From Helichrysum umbraculigerum (Eukaryota; Streptophyta; Magnoliopsida; Asterales; Asteraceae): DNA of 64,000 nt. A model generated the notes under the pieces. It was given only the letters and a program-made list of their open reading frames with translations. It was not told the origin of the DNA and made no database searches. Where the stretch lies: assembly GCA_949592205.1 (NCBI GenBank), contig CATIUR010000004.1, forward strand, positions 88,338,337-88,402,336, read 5' to 3'. Positions 11,185 through 22,081 of the stretch are shown here, in pieces. Within the stretch, counting starts at the first letter, position 1, and every line of letters starts with the position of its first letter. The position numbers were made by a program, and so were the translations under genes.

Positions 11185-11510
11185 CTAGGGGGACTTGATC
11201 ATGTACCATATACTTGGGCTCCCAAGCCCATGGGCTTTCTTATTGGGCCTACCCCTCCCCCTTTATAAGGAGGAAACCCTAGCTAAAACCTGAGCCAACA
11301 ACAACCATTATTACAATACATATAGAAGCATCGAGAGGAACCCACTTCACCATCTTCATCTATGGTAAGCCTTGCTCACCACCAAAAACCCATCTTTTAA
11401 GATGGTTCATCCCGATTCTTACCACCCTTCGCTTTGTTCGATACGAGTTTAAGGGTTTCCCACGTAAGCCACGGAGTGTAACGAATCGGTCCAATACAAC
11501 CCGCACTCAA
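11185..11510 (+). mobile_element. Possible gypsy (Tat-type) LTR remnant with TATA box
   Basis: A purine-rich ACTAGGGGGACT is followed by TGATCATGTACC (about 11198), then CCCAAGCCCATGGGC and a TATA box, TTTATAAGGAGG, near 11262, followed by a leader-like CA-rich stretch. This order resembles a polypurine tract plus U3/R of Tat-type LTRs. No second LTR, TSD or coding region supports it, and the end (ACCCGCACTCA near 11509) is a guess. Confidence 0.35.
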
Positions 11511-11534
11511 GTGTAGAAATATGCTTGATCATAA

Positions 11535-11698
11535 GTGTCAACATTGTGATATATATTATTATTAGTTCAATTTGTTCACACTTAAAAGCGTGAACATGTT
11601 GTATACACTTATAAGTGTGAATAACTTAGCAAATAAGTTAACACTTTTTTAAAAGCGTGAAGAAAACTGCGTGGAGAATTGACACTTTTGTTGTAGTG
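11535..11698 (-). mobile_element. CACTA-like terminal fragment
   Basis: On the minus strand the sequence begins CACTACAACAAAAGTGTC, like the CACTACAA termini of CACTA (En/Spm) elements. It continues with several short direct and inverted copies of AAGTGT/ACACTT and AAGCGTGAA, as expected for subterminal repeats. The opposite end is not seen, so this is a remnant or small derivative. Confidence 0.4.
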
Positions 11699-11798
11699 TA
11701 TAAAATGGGCCGGGTGCTCGGTTTAAACTTTTAGAGTAAATTACATTGTATAAAATGGGTCGGGTGCTCAGTTTAAACGTTTAGAGTAAATTACATTG
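11699..11798. repeat. 50-bp tandem duplication
   Basis: Two adjacent 50-bp copies (11699-11748, 11749-11798) run from TATAAAATGGG to AATTACATTG. They differ at about three positions. A (TA)n run follows at about 11819. Confidence 0.9.
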
Positions 11799-12821
11799 CA
11801 ACTCCCTTTTATTACTCATATATATATATATATCACACTTCTGGTCTCCGGATCAGGTATTACCAATAAAGTCTATTGATCTGGATATTTGTTTCACCAC
11901 AATCCCTGACCCCTAACAAACGTTAGTTTTGACTACTATTTCAGCTCATGTCCGTTATCTCACGGACTAACGGTGAAACAAAAAAACTTTTATGCGACGC
12001 ATGTGATATGAGAACAGACAAAACTTAACACACGTCAAGATTAAGGATTGACGGTGAAACAAAAACTATGGTCAATGGAATATGAATACCCGAACTAAAG
12101 AATATGAATAACCACTTGAACTGGCAATGTAATTCACTAAAACTCTTATAAACCTTATCGATAAGTCGTATATGCATAAAGAATGATATTTAAGATTACA
12201 TTTTTATAAATTGGTTTTAGCTGAAGGAGAGTAGAGTTATTTGCGGTGATGATGTGTAACGCTTTCATATCTAATTTAATTGTGTATTTTCACTAAATCG
12301 TACCTTAATCTTATTAAAGAAAATATTGGCAGGTTACATTTCTATCCAAGTCTAAAAGAATATTAAAATGAAGTTGATAAGCTTATTTGAGTATTGGGTT
12401 AGGTCAAATTAGTATAGAACGATACGATGTTTTCAAAATTCAAGGAAACTATGTTGTTAATGGCATGTAACATATTTTCGAAAATGTATATATAGTTAAT
12501 AGTCTTGTGAAACATTGCTTCCTTTAACATATATCTAAAAGTAATCAAACATAAACTTGAAACAACAAACAAAATGGTAGGCAAATGAGTTTTATATGTA
12601 CTACTTTTTAAATGTTGAAGGATATCCTTTTTGATGTCAAATTCAAATTAATCGACTCCTATACTACGCATGTGATTTTCATTTAAGATATTAAAAATGT
12701 TTCACATCTATTTTTCAATTAACTAATCAAAATCAGTATAGATAAACATATACAATCAACACAAGATACACAAATTAGTATATAGAAACCATCATCAAAA
12801 CCATCACGTTTTAAACTGAAT

Positions 12822-13092
12822 CCGGAAAAAAGGTGTAATTTGGCGGGAACACCCTAGTCCCGTGTGCCTTTGGCACCAGTCATTATCCACCCCACAAGGA
12901 TGACTCCGGGCAACTCAGCGGGGGCGTCTGGAGTTGGAATGAACCATTATCCGGAAAGTTCCTCTAGGGCCCCATGTATTTTTACGGGTGTGAGTACCTA
13001 ACATGATAAATGTTTACCTAGGGCAGGGTCAAACCCATGACCTCAAGGAAGCCAGGGGAACTCCCTACTACTAGGCCATTTATGCAAGTGGT
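12822..13092 (-). mobile_element. tRNA-derived SINE
   Basis: On the minus strand there is an A-box-like TGGCCTAGTAG (13068-13078) and, about 32 bp further, a B-box-like GGGTTTGACCC (13026-13036), the RNA polymerase III promoter spacing of tRNA-derived SINEs. The body is flanked by an exact 15-bp target-site duplication, CGTTTTAAACTGAAT, at 12807-12821 and 13093-13107, typical of LINE-mediated insertion. The 3' end on the minus strand finishes in a T-run (CCTTTTTTCC). It has no protein-coding capacity. I cannot name the family. Confidence 0.8.
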
Positions 13093-13107
13093 CGTTTTAA
13101 ACTGAAT

Positions 13108-16100
13108 ATTTAATCTCTGTTTGTGTAATGCATTATTAAGCTTTTTGCTTGCCCGGGGATCTAGCTAGAAAATTTCAGGAATTTCAGGAAGTTTTACTAT
13201 TTTAACCGAGTTTCCAAGTTCAGGGTACTATCATATACCTTTAATAATTCAGGGTACTAGAAAACCTAGTTAACCAAGTCTAGGGTACTAAAATGGATTT
13301 AAAGTAAATTCCGACTTTAACATCTGCTAATTAAAATTCCGACTTTAAAGTAAAATACAACAAATAAGCAACTGATAAGCTTCATTCATTATTTTCTTAT
13401 CTTATCACTGATATAATATAAAGTTACTACTTACCCGACAGGGTCTAAAACAGTTACGAGAATTTCGCAGATATCAGAGTAAAAAAAGACTCATCTTTCG
13501 CCGACAATAGTTATCCGTACTTATATATATTATCATTATTATTACTAACAATTTATCTGTTTAAATCTTGATACAGAAAATATTACATCCATATTCTGTT
13601 TTCTAGAAACGCAAGATATGAATTCCACATGTCAAAATGTATTGAAATATTCTATCTATAAAGTAGATAAAGATATTGGAATAGACTAGAAAAAAAAAAG
13701 AGATTGAATTCGTTCCTTTCTAATATAAAAAAGCGGGAAATGAATGTTATCACAAGATTATGATTGACATTTTAATAATAATAATAAAATAAAAAACTAT
13801 GACATAATCTATCTATCTATGTTTTATTATAATAGTAACAAATCTCAACAATAGATTTTGTAGGGTCCGTGTCCTTTGATATGTTTTACAAAAGCTCGAT
13901 TTAATAATACATAATACATAACCTATGTTTAATACGCGTTAACAAAAAATGTGGACGGCAAACTCTTGAAAGTAGTACTGTATTTGAAACTTAGTTGTAC
14001 GAGTTTGACATGAGATAATTTCATAGATTACACTTTATACCATAATAATAATTTATTGTTTCGAACTATGGTATTATTTACATTAGATGTTGTACTAGTT
14101 ACGAAGGTAGATTAGTAGTATAAACTATCTTTTAAGACTCATTTGTGTCAGATACTTTATATATTTTTAATGACTTTGCATCGTCTGGGTATCACACGAG
14201 CTTTATTGGGATAATTCAATAAATAGCTCATATTTTTAGCAGAGACTTTTAAGCGTAACAAAGAGATTATATTGTGTTTTCGCGAGTTCTATAGAGACCA
14301 AACATTATGTATCAGTCATGTTATATATCTGATATTGGCAATTAAATTAAGGAACACATGCTTGGGTTAACAAATGCAATGTGGCCAACAAACAATAACA
14401 CAACAACTGTTAGTAATACATATTCATTTGTCAGAAAAACGGATATTAGCGTCAGTACACTAAACTCAATACTAGTCGGGACATTGCCCCTTAACGCAAA
14501 TTAGGGGCCTCGGCCTACTAGACCAACGCAATAAGTGCTGCCCTTACTCTGTAAGGGGGCTCAACCCCCTTGACCCATGATATTTGTGGCAGTCCAAGCT
14601 AGTTTTAAACAAGTTTGCACATCATACTTGTTTTGATAAAAAATTTACTAAGTATGATTCCGTGATCAAATTAGTTAAGTAAGGTAATGTGCTTTTATGA
14701 TCTTGAAGATAATCAATCTTAAATATATAATTAAAATGACAAAAATGTAAAGCAGGTAAAAATGACAACAAGGATGTACGAGAAAAGCCCTTAATCCTGA
14801 TGGATTGCCGGCATATAATCTCAGGAAGAGACAATCGTCCCTTGCCTTTGTTAGTTTTATTAATAAAAAGCAAGATAATACAATGCTAGAGCACAAATGA
14901 TCGATCTAAAGTGATGAATGGGATGAAAGTGATGAATCGGTGGAACAAGCGTTATATTTTGCAAGTAAGAAGTGTGTGAGCAGTGAGTGTGTAGTGAAAT
15001 TGCAGTGATTAAGTGTTTCCTACGATCATTTGCCTCGGTATATATAAGACTGACATGTAACTAACTATCCAAAATATCCGGGATCCTCCGCTCTTCCACA
15101 AAGACTTGTTCTTCCACACGTTGCATTGACTTCCTCTTAATTTCAATTAGCTTTGATCCGTTAAACATGGTAGAATTAGTCCACTTTTTAATCCTGTAAG
15201 ACTTGGTCAAGATAAACAACGGATATATACAAGTTAGCAATATATGATCCCGGGATACTGAACGTATTCGGGATCCTGAACATATCGGAGATGTTGAACA
15301 TATTCGAGATCCTGGATATAGTCAAGACAACAATAAAAGATTTCAGGATCCTGCTCATAAAAATTGACACCAACAAATCTTTTCAAGTAACGTAACTTTA
15401 AATTCTCTTCGCTCTTAGTAACTTATAATTATATTGAAATGACCAACATGTTAATCGTTATAAATTACTATAGATGAAATTTACATCTCAAACTTTTGGA
15501 AAGGCTAAAACCCCCTATAATCTTCCGTCCAGCACGCATCCATGATTATATAAAAATAAGCTTCTATTATTGGATACTCCTCTATAGTTTCACTATCATC
15601 TATATTTTAAAACCATCATCTAAACATGACTGATTATTTTTACTTTAATTTATTTTTTAATATTTGATCGTCGATGGTTGGTAAATCTATTGCCCTAGGA
15701 ATTTTTCCTCTTTGAGTACATACATTGAACAACATGATTTACTACTATTCATGATGGAACTCATTACCGTCCATGAATTATTTTAATTTAGAAGTTTGAT
15801 TTTGATCGTATCTCTAAGTAATCAAATTTTACTATATTTTTCGAAATTTTATAAGTAAAACTACAGTATGGTGATCACATATTGTCTAGAAAGAAGGTCT
15901 TTCGTTTTGGCATAGAAACATTAATGAAAATATGAAGAAAATTTAGAACGTAAGCATTAATATGGGGTCGTTGGTGAATGAACATGAAAGGATGACGTGG
16001 AGAAGAGTTAACTAGAGCTTGAAAAACATAAAATTAGTTGTAGTGATAAAAGTCGTTCTCTTATTTCTTCCCCGAATAGATAAAATAAGTTCTCTATAAA

Positions 16101-16160
16101 CATAACTAATTTGAGAAAATGATTTTGATTTTTATTAGCTAAAAATGGACGGTTACAACT
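13108..16160. other. Unassigned AT-rich intergenic DNA
   Basis: About 3 kb without a supportable gene. The longest frames are 62-83 codons on the minus strand and lack similarity and context. It contains microsatellite-like AT stretches and the short GATCC-type repeat noted separately. Confidence 0.4.
15243..15350. repeat. Short degenerate GGGATCCTGAACATAT repeats
   Basis: Phrases of the form CGGGATNCTGAACNTAT, GGAGATGTTGAACATAT, CGAGATCCTGGATATA and AGGATCCTG recur about every 23-27 bp. It is probably a small decayed tandem repeat; I see no function. Confidence 0.5.
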
Positions 16161-17060
16161 TAGGGTGCGTTTGATTCGAAATGGGAAATGGTAATGGGAA
16201 AGGGAATGAGAATACTAAGAAATATAATTAGAATTTCTTAATATTACCTCTGCCATTAATATTGCTTGGTTCATACCACTACAAGAAGGGGTGACAAATT
16301 GGGTCGGCTTAAGTTAACGGGTCCAAATTACCAGACCCGAATCCTTCATGATTTGTTAAACGGGTTACGGGTCAAAATTACTAAACCCGTAAACAATCTT
16401 TATTACCCGTTTAGTAAATGGGTTAATCAGTTAACATGTTGGTTTCGGTCGATGAGTAAAACATAATTGTTGCTTTCGGGGTTGGTGGGTCGACCCGTTA
16501 ACCCAAATATTGACCCGAGTCTGACCTAAAAAATTAAACGGGTCAAACGGGTTGACATGATAGTTCTGATTTAATTTGGGTTGGTGGACTAGTTTCGGGT
16601 AAAATAGGTCAAATTTTGGTTTGACTGGCGGACCCGTGAACTTGAAACTTGACCCGAGTTCGACATGAAAAATCAAACGGGTTAGAGAGTTTAGGCTTAA
16701 CGGGTTGACGGGTCAAGATAAGCATATAAATGTTATATGTTATGATGATTACAAGTAATGATACCCATTACCCCCAATTTGGTGGGGAATGGATGATTAC
16801 CAACTAATGGGTAATGAAAGATAACATTATATGTAACCAAGTACTATTATTCATTCCCTTTTCCATTCCCCACCCCTTAATACCTCCAACCAAGCACCCA
16901 TGTAAATAAGGGGATGCTTGGTTCAAGGATTTATGGGACGAGGAATGAGAAAGATTATGAATAATGATGTTTGTTCTCATATAATGCAATCATTCATTAT
17001 TCGTTAGTAGGGTAATTGCCCATTTATCACCAAATTGGGGGCAATAGTTAATCATTATAC
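16161..17060. mobile_element. MITE-like composite
   Basis: The left part begins AGGGTGCGTTTGATTCG followed by ATGGGAAATGG and ends GCTTGGTTCATAC, phrases common at MITE ends. From about 16758 the sequence ATTACCCCCAATTTGGTGGGG recurs inverted near 17025-17050 (CACCAAATTGGGGGCAAT), so roughly 16745-17055 folds back on itself. The two parts are separated by the ACGGGTC-rich insert at 16277-16735. Exact ends and TSDs are not resolved. Confidence 0.4.
16277..16735 (+). mobile_element. CACTA-like remnant with ACGGGTC repeats
   Basis: It starts CACTACAAGAAGGGGTGAC, a CACTA-type terminus, after the phrase CATAC. The body is dominated by forward and inverted copies of ACGGGTCAAACGGGTT and GACCCG, resembling subterminal repeats. 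A matching second terminus was not found, so this is a decayed or truncated copy. Confidence 0.35.
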
Positions 17061-18671
17061 TTTCATATCAATTCATACAAAGTAGATGAGCAATTTATCT
17101 AAAAGGTTCTTTAGGTAACTTTACCATATAAGCATGAAAAATTCAAGAGATTTTAGGAGTAATCTTGCCTTTTACTTCAACTCCATAAAACTATTAAAAA
17201 TGAATAATAAGTTGTACCATACTCACTAAAAATCATGGACGTTTGTTAGAGTCTAATAACGACACTCTAATTCATGACTATCATTAACTGATTGAAGTGA
17301 TGCGTCATTCATGAAACTTCCTTATTATACGAGATTGACCTTAAGTTTAACTATATGATTAAAACAATATAATGTAGTATGTTTAGTTGATCAATCCGGT
17401 CTCAAAAATGAATATGATGAAAGATAAGTATCAAAAATAATTTGAGTGAAATTTCCAATTTTTGCACCCCCGAATTCTCTCTAAAGCACAAACATTACCC
17501 AGTCGCTCTCTCTCCTATATACCCCAATTTGCTCTAGATTTCCTTCGCTCTAATTGTCAATATTTTGCTCTAATATATTGCATGGAGCGAAATATCAGCT
17601 TAGAATATCTTTCCTAGTCTCACATGTAGCTCTCTAGTTGGTTTATTTCGAATTAGAGCAAAGATCTACAAGCATTTTTTCAGCAATTTGCTCTCACGTG
17701 TTTTTGGGAGTGGGTTCGTCGGCCGAAATCGAGATTTTTTTTTTTTTAATTATTATCTATAGTTGTATGCGATTGTTCAAATTATCAAATATAACCATTA
17801 TGGTCATTTTCTGTAGATACTCAATAAATTATATTGAATTGAAGTGGGTATAGAAACTACAAACAATGATTTAGCTCTTCAATTATATGAATCAATGCAT
17901 CAAATCATGATCAGACAAAGTGTTGTTTAAAGTTCTCAAGTGATTATATCCTCCTCTTTCTTTGACTATTTATATTGTATAATACTAAGAAAAACATGTC
18001 CCTGTCTTTAAGCATAGAATAATAATGACGTGTTTTTAATATTTAAAAGTGTTCAAAGACTATTTATGCGCACCGAATCTCTTTGGGCGAGAAAACTTCT
18101 TATAGCACGATATAGGACCTCATTTTTGCAGAAATTCAAGGTTTTGTCCAGGGTCTTCGAAAACTCAGAGACGGCCCTGACTTTAATGTGGAGAAGATCT
18201 TCAAAAAAATAATGTTTTACTACCACTTTCACTATTCCTTTTTGATTTATCTTTTTATTTATCTCTACCTTTTACACAAACATATCTCCACCAATTCGGT
18301 GTATATATCTAATCTAAATATCACTATAGGATATAGGATTATAATCTATAACTACATATAATACATACATAAATTTTTATCATAAGTAATAAAATAAAAT
18401 TTAATTAAGGGCAAGTATTTATGTTGAATACTAAATATCAATTCAAGCACAAATGATTTTAAACAATGTTTTGAAAAGTGGTTCAACCGTTCTTGTCTGA
18501 TCGATTGACCCGAAAAAATCAAGTTTACTGGTTTATTGTAAACCGGTTTTTGAGTCATTTTTGGGGTTTGGTTGAACCGCCTAGTTCACTGGTTGAACCG
18601 AGTTGAATCGGAAATAATATGTTATTGTGATTTTAAAGTATACATTTAGAATATAAACACACACATGCATA
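17061..18671. other. Unassigned DNA upstream of the zinc-finger gene
   Basis: AT-rich sequence with a T-run near 17736. The segment about 18478-18615 has several GGTTGAACCG/AACCGGTTT phrases, a pattern often seen in decayed plant repeats. No gene is supported; the largest frames are about 70 codons. Confidence 0.35.
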
Positions 18672-18745
18672 CACATATTTTAATATGTACACATGTAGAG
18701 TAGATGATCACATATTTTAATATGTACACATGTAGAGTAGATGAT
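18672..18745 (+). repeat. 37-bp direct tandem duplication upstream of the zinc-finger gene
   Basis: Two identical adjacent copies (18672-18708, 18709-18745) each read from CACATATTTTAATATG to GAGTAGATGAT. They end 59 bp upstream of the TATA box, so they lie in the proximal promoter. Whether they bind a regulator is unknown. Confidence 0.9.
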
Positions 18746-18804
18746 GTAAAAGAATCTATTAAAAGCGATTTTATTTTTCTATTGTCTAAAGGCAACTCCA
18801 TTGC

Positions 18805-18811
18805 TATAAAA
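18805..18811 (+). promoter_or_regulatory. TATA box of the zinc-finger gene
   Basis: TATAAAA within TTGCTATAAAAGGGAG, 61 bp before the ATG. It would place transcription start near 18835-18840 and give a 5' UTR of about 35 bases. A second AT-rich run (ATATATATAC at about 18845) is too near the ATG to be the main TATA box. Confidence 0.6.
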
Positions 18812-18871
18812 GGGAGAGGGAAGTACTCAATTTGGTAAACTAGAATATATATACTCAAGGTAGATAGAGAG

Positions 18872-19498
18872 ATGGGAAAAGTTGTCTCTAATAATTTACT
18901 TCCATTAACATGGGAAGGAGATGAAGTAGATTCTCAATTTAGATCAATGTCAACATATAAGAAGATCAAATTGTTCGGGTACGAGCTAGCTCCTCACAAA
19001 AATGGTTCAACGCTCGATAAACAAGTATTAATAGAAAGGGAAGAAAGCGTGCATTCACTTTCCACCACGGTCTCCTCGGAGAAAGAGAAGTCTCCAAATT
19101 CGGCTTCCAAAGAAACGAAGATGTTCAAGTGTCAATATTGTGACAAAGGGTTTGTAAACTCACAAGCCTTGGGTGGTCACCAAAACGCACATAAGAGAGA
19201 AAGAGTCAAGAAGAAAATGTTATTGTTACAAGCTAGAAAAGCGAGCATCGATTATTATCTCCAATCCTCCGACCATTTTATCAACGATCATGAGATTAAC
19301 ATTGATTTTCATGGTTATCGTGTTGGTAAATTTAATGATCAACCAAACATTACTCTTCGTTTGTACGATGAAGATATGCTTTCTTTTAAAGGTGCATACA
19401 ATTCTACATACAAGCATGCAAAGAAGTCAAGAAGGATGTGTTCTTCATTTTCAGAGGAGCAAACTTGTAAGGATTTGGATCTTCAATTGGCTTTATAA
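18872..19498 (+). CDS. Single C2H2 (QALGGH) zinc-finger transcription factor, GIS/ZFP5/6/8-like, with C-terminal EAR motif
   Basis: An intronless 208-aa ORF. One zinc finger spans residues 87-107 (Cys87, Cys90, His103, His107; CX2CX12HX3H) and contains the plant-specific QALGGH signature, which contacts DNA in this family. Residues 31-40 (KIKLFGYELA) match the short N-terminal KLFG block seen in the GIS/ZFP5/ZFP6/ZFP8 group, known in Arabidopsis for trichome and hormone-response regulation. The last residues, DLDLQLAL, form an LxLxL EAR repression motif. A Ser/Glu/Lys-rich linker precedes the finger and a basic stretch (KRERVKKK) follows it. The predicted role is a nuclear DNA-binding protein, likely a repressor. 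A TATA box and a duplicated 37-bp block lie just upstream. It is the only convincing host gene in the window; the exact orthologue is not resolved. Confidence 0.9.
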   Translation: MGKVVSNNLLPLTWEGDEVDSQFRSMSTYKKIKLFGYELAPHKNGSTLDKQVLIEREESVHSLSTTVSSEKEKSPNSASKETKMFKCQYCDKGFVNSQALGGHQNAHKRERVKKKMLLLQARKASIDYYLQSSDHFINDHEINIDFHGYRVGKFNDQPNITLRLYDEDMLSFKGAYNSTYKHAKKSRRMCSSFSEEQTCKDLDLQLAL

Positions 19499-19818
19499 GT
19501 TTATAATGCTCCATGTAACGTCCATTTTCACCTAGAATCTTATGATAATTAATGTATATCTTATCGATATGGTAATAAGTTCTTTATAAGTAGAGACGAT
19601 GAAAGAACAGTACTTACAAATTCTTTTAATTTTCTAATATTTTATAAATTGATCAACTTTATCATCATCTTGTATTTAAGATTTTAAAATATATGCAAAT
19701 AGTATAATATATCTATCATGATGGTCAAGAATATCAAGTATTTGTTGTAACAATTCTTATAATGTTTTGTGTTAATATTTTTAAAAAAAGGAATAATATT
19801 AATCATGGGTCTAAATTA

Positions 19819-20040
19819 TACTCCCTTAGTCCCAAAATTATAGTCCATATTTTCTTTTTCGGACATCCCAAATTGATTGTACACTTCCAAAAATAGATAA
19901 TGAAGTTTAGTCGTGATTACCATATTACCCTTAATTGAAATTATTATTACACATTTTTAAGAAAGAATTAATTAATTTGTAAGGGTAAGACTATTATTAT
20001 GCAAAAAATAAAAAAGAGAAAGCAGTAATAATTATGTTTT
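19819..20040. mobile_element. Stowaway/mariner-like MITE end
   Basis: TACTCCCTTAGTCCCAAAAT followed by TATAGTCC resembles the CTCCCTCCGTCCC termini of Stowaway elements with their TA target site. I do not find the matching inverted end, so only a left part appears to be present and the right limit is approximate. Confidence 0.4.
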
Positions 20041-20056
20041 TATTAGACTGCATATT

Positions 20057-20166
20057 TTTATACGCAATACGTTACTTGACTACTTGGATTACTCTGATAT
20101 ATAATATGATAGCAGTATTCCGTTAAATATATTTATACGCAATACGTTACTTGACTACTTGGATTA
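20057..20166. repeat. 35-bp direct repeat, 75 bp apart
   Basis: The 35-bp sequence running from TTTATACGCAATACG to CTTGGATTA is present at 20057-20091 and 20132-20166, apparently identical. Forty bases separate the copies. Confidence 0.9.
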
Positions 20167-20200
20167 TGTTAGCAAAGAACCAAACTAAATTATCAACGTA

Positions 20201-21212
20201 GAGGAAAGTTCAAAAAAGAATGGTAAAAAAAGGGAGAATGGATGAACCAATAGGATTGCTCCATTTCAAATACCCATTTCCACCTTTTTTTTCAAAGCTA
20301 AATATCTCATAAACCGTATGTCTACAAATTATAAAAATTACGTATTCGGAATCAGCGTCTTTTATACTTCGATTCTAGATCCAATAAGCTATACTTTTGA
20401 CGAAGTTTTTTTTTCCCATTTTTTTGGAGGTTTTAGAAACTTTTAATGTGAAATCACATGTGATTTAACACTACAAATTAATCACAACCGCTTATATCTC
20501 CGATTAAACTTTAAATTCAAATCATTGATGATTTTAAGAGATTAAAACATGAAAAACTAGGTTGTAATCACATGCGATTGAACATTAAACTATCAATCAT
20601 ATATGATTAAAGAGTAATAAAGTACGAATTTTGAAATCATTAACTAAGAATTATACAATTAAGTAAAAATCAAGTTGAAATTATACATGTATTATCATAT
20701 ATCAGTAAACTTCTCATCATATATCAATTTTTAAATGAAAATCATATGTGATTATATGCAAAATCATATGTGATTATATAAAAAATCACTTGTGATCAAG
20801 TGTACAAATAACAATATTTTTAATGAAAACTAATGCAATTTTTAAAATTCTTTTTATAACTCTTAATGTGGATGAATATTAAGTAGTAATTACGTGTTAA
20901 ATAACATATACCATGAATAAATAATCGTGAATAAATTTTAATTTTTTTTATCAAAAATCACATGTGATTATATTGTAGAATATGGTAAAAAAGTTAAGAA
21001 AAAAAATCGTTGAAAGTATAGCTTATGACATCTCTAATCGAAGAGAAAAACGCGCTGGTTCCGAATATGTAATTTTTATAATTTATGGAGCTACGGTTTG
21101 TGAGATAATTGATCAAGGGGGTAAAAAAAAAGTGAGTTTTGTTGAGAAATGAAAGAATCCTATTGGTTCTCCCATTCTCTACTTTTTTAGCATTCTCAAA
21201 AGATCCCACCTC
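20201..21212. mobile_element. Mutator-like foldback MITE with 10-bp TSD
   Basis: A 1012-bp inverted-repeat element without coding capacity. The flanks carry an exact 10-bp duplication, TATCAACGTA, at 20191-20200 and 21213-21222; 8-11 bp duplications are the Mutator signature. Both arms begin GAGG and include AGAATGG, AACCAATAGGAT, TATCTCATAAACCGTA-type and GAAGTTTTTTTT blocks in inverted order over about 210 bp. The interior contains many copies of AATCACATGTGATT-like palindromes. Confidence 0.75.
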
Positions 21213-21429
21213 TATCAACGTAACCCTTTTCTATTGATTTAATTTAGTTTAATACTGTTATTCAGTTTTATGTAAATTATTACACATGTTTTATTACCTA
21301 AATACGAGTACATTTTTTTTTATGTCAATTAACTATTACACATGTTTAGTTAACATAAAAATATATTTATAATATATGCTAAGTTGTTTGTTGACCTCTT
21401 TTAGCTCATTAGTGTTAACATTATTATAA

Positions 21430-22058
21430 GAGCACAAGGAGCGCTTGATGGAGTTTCAGTGTTAAGTTCAGTGTTTTTGAAAACACTGAACCATAACACT
21501 GAAGCAGAAAAGTGAGGTAATGGTTAATCTTGAGGTTCAGTGTTGTGGGAATTATTTTATTGTTTTTTATTTCTTTTAAAAACAAATTAAATAGATAAAA
21601 ATAATACAAAATAAAAACAAATAAATTAAATAAAATTACAAATTTTGTTATTTTTGATTATTTCCTGCCACCTACCACCCATTCACCTACGCACCTTCCT
21701 TTTATTATTTCATTATTATTATTATTAATAATAATAATAATAATTATTAATATTATTATATTATTTTTACTATATATATATGTCTAGTCAAGTGCCACCT
21801 ACCACTATCTTCTTCGTCTCATTTCTTCTACAACTCGATTCCAACTCCAAAAATTTACAGGTAAAAAAAATGCACAGCAACAATAAAAAAAAATACATGT
21901 AAAAACAAAAAAAAACAATATTTAAATGGGAAAACGTCGCACGATTCACCGTTGGCATCTCAATCTTGAAGAAAAACGCCGGAGGGGAGTGGAAAACGGC
22001 GACCTGCCGGCGTTTTTATGAAGAAAACGGCGAGTTCGATCCGTCACTCCGTGTGCTC
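21430..22058. mobile_element. Harbinger-like MITE with TAA TSD
   Basis: The ends are GAGCACAAGGAGCG (from 21430) and its inverted match CACTCCGTGTGCTC (to 22058), about 12 of 14 matching. A TAA target duplication flanks them at 21427-21429 and 22059-22061, as for PIF/Harbinger elements. The 629-bp interior is AT-rich, with an (ATT)n/(AAT)n stretch near 21710-21760, and encodes no transposase, so it is non-autonomous. Confidence 0.6.
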
Positions 22059-22081
22059 TAATCATTGATTATATAATAATT

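Noticed and set aside
13026..13078. A tRNA gene suggested by A- and B-box-like motifs
   Set aside because: No cloverleaf or anticodon arm can be formed and the unit is flanked by a 15-bp TSD, so it is a SINE.
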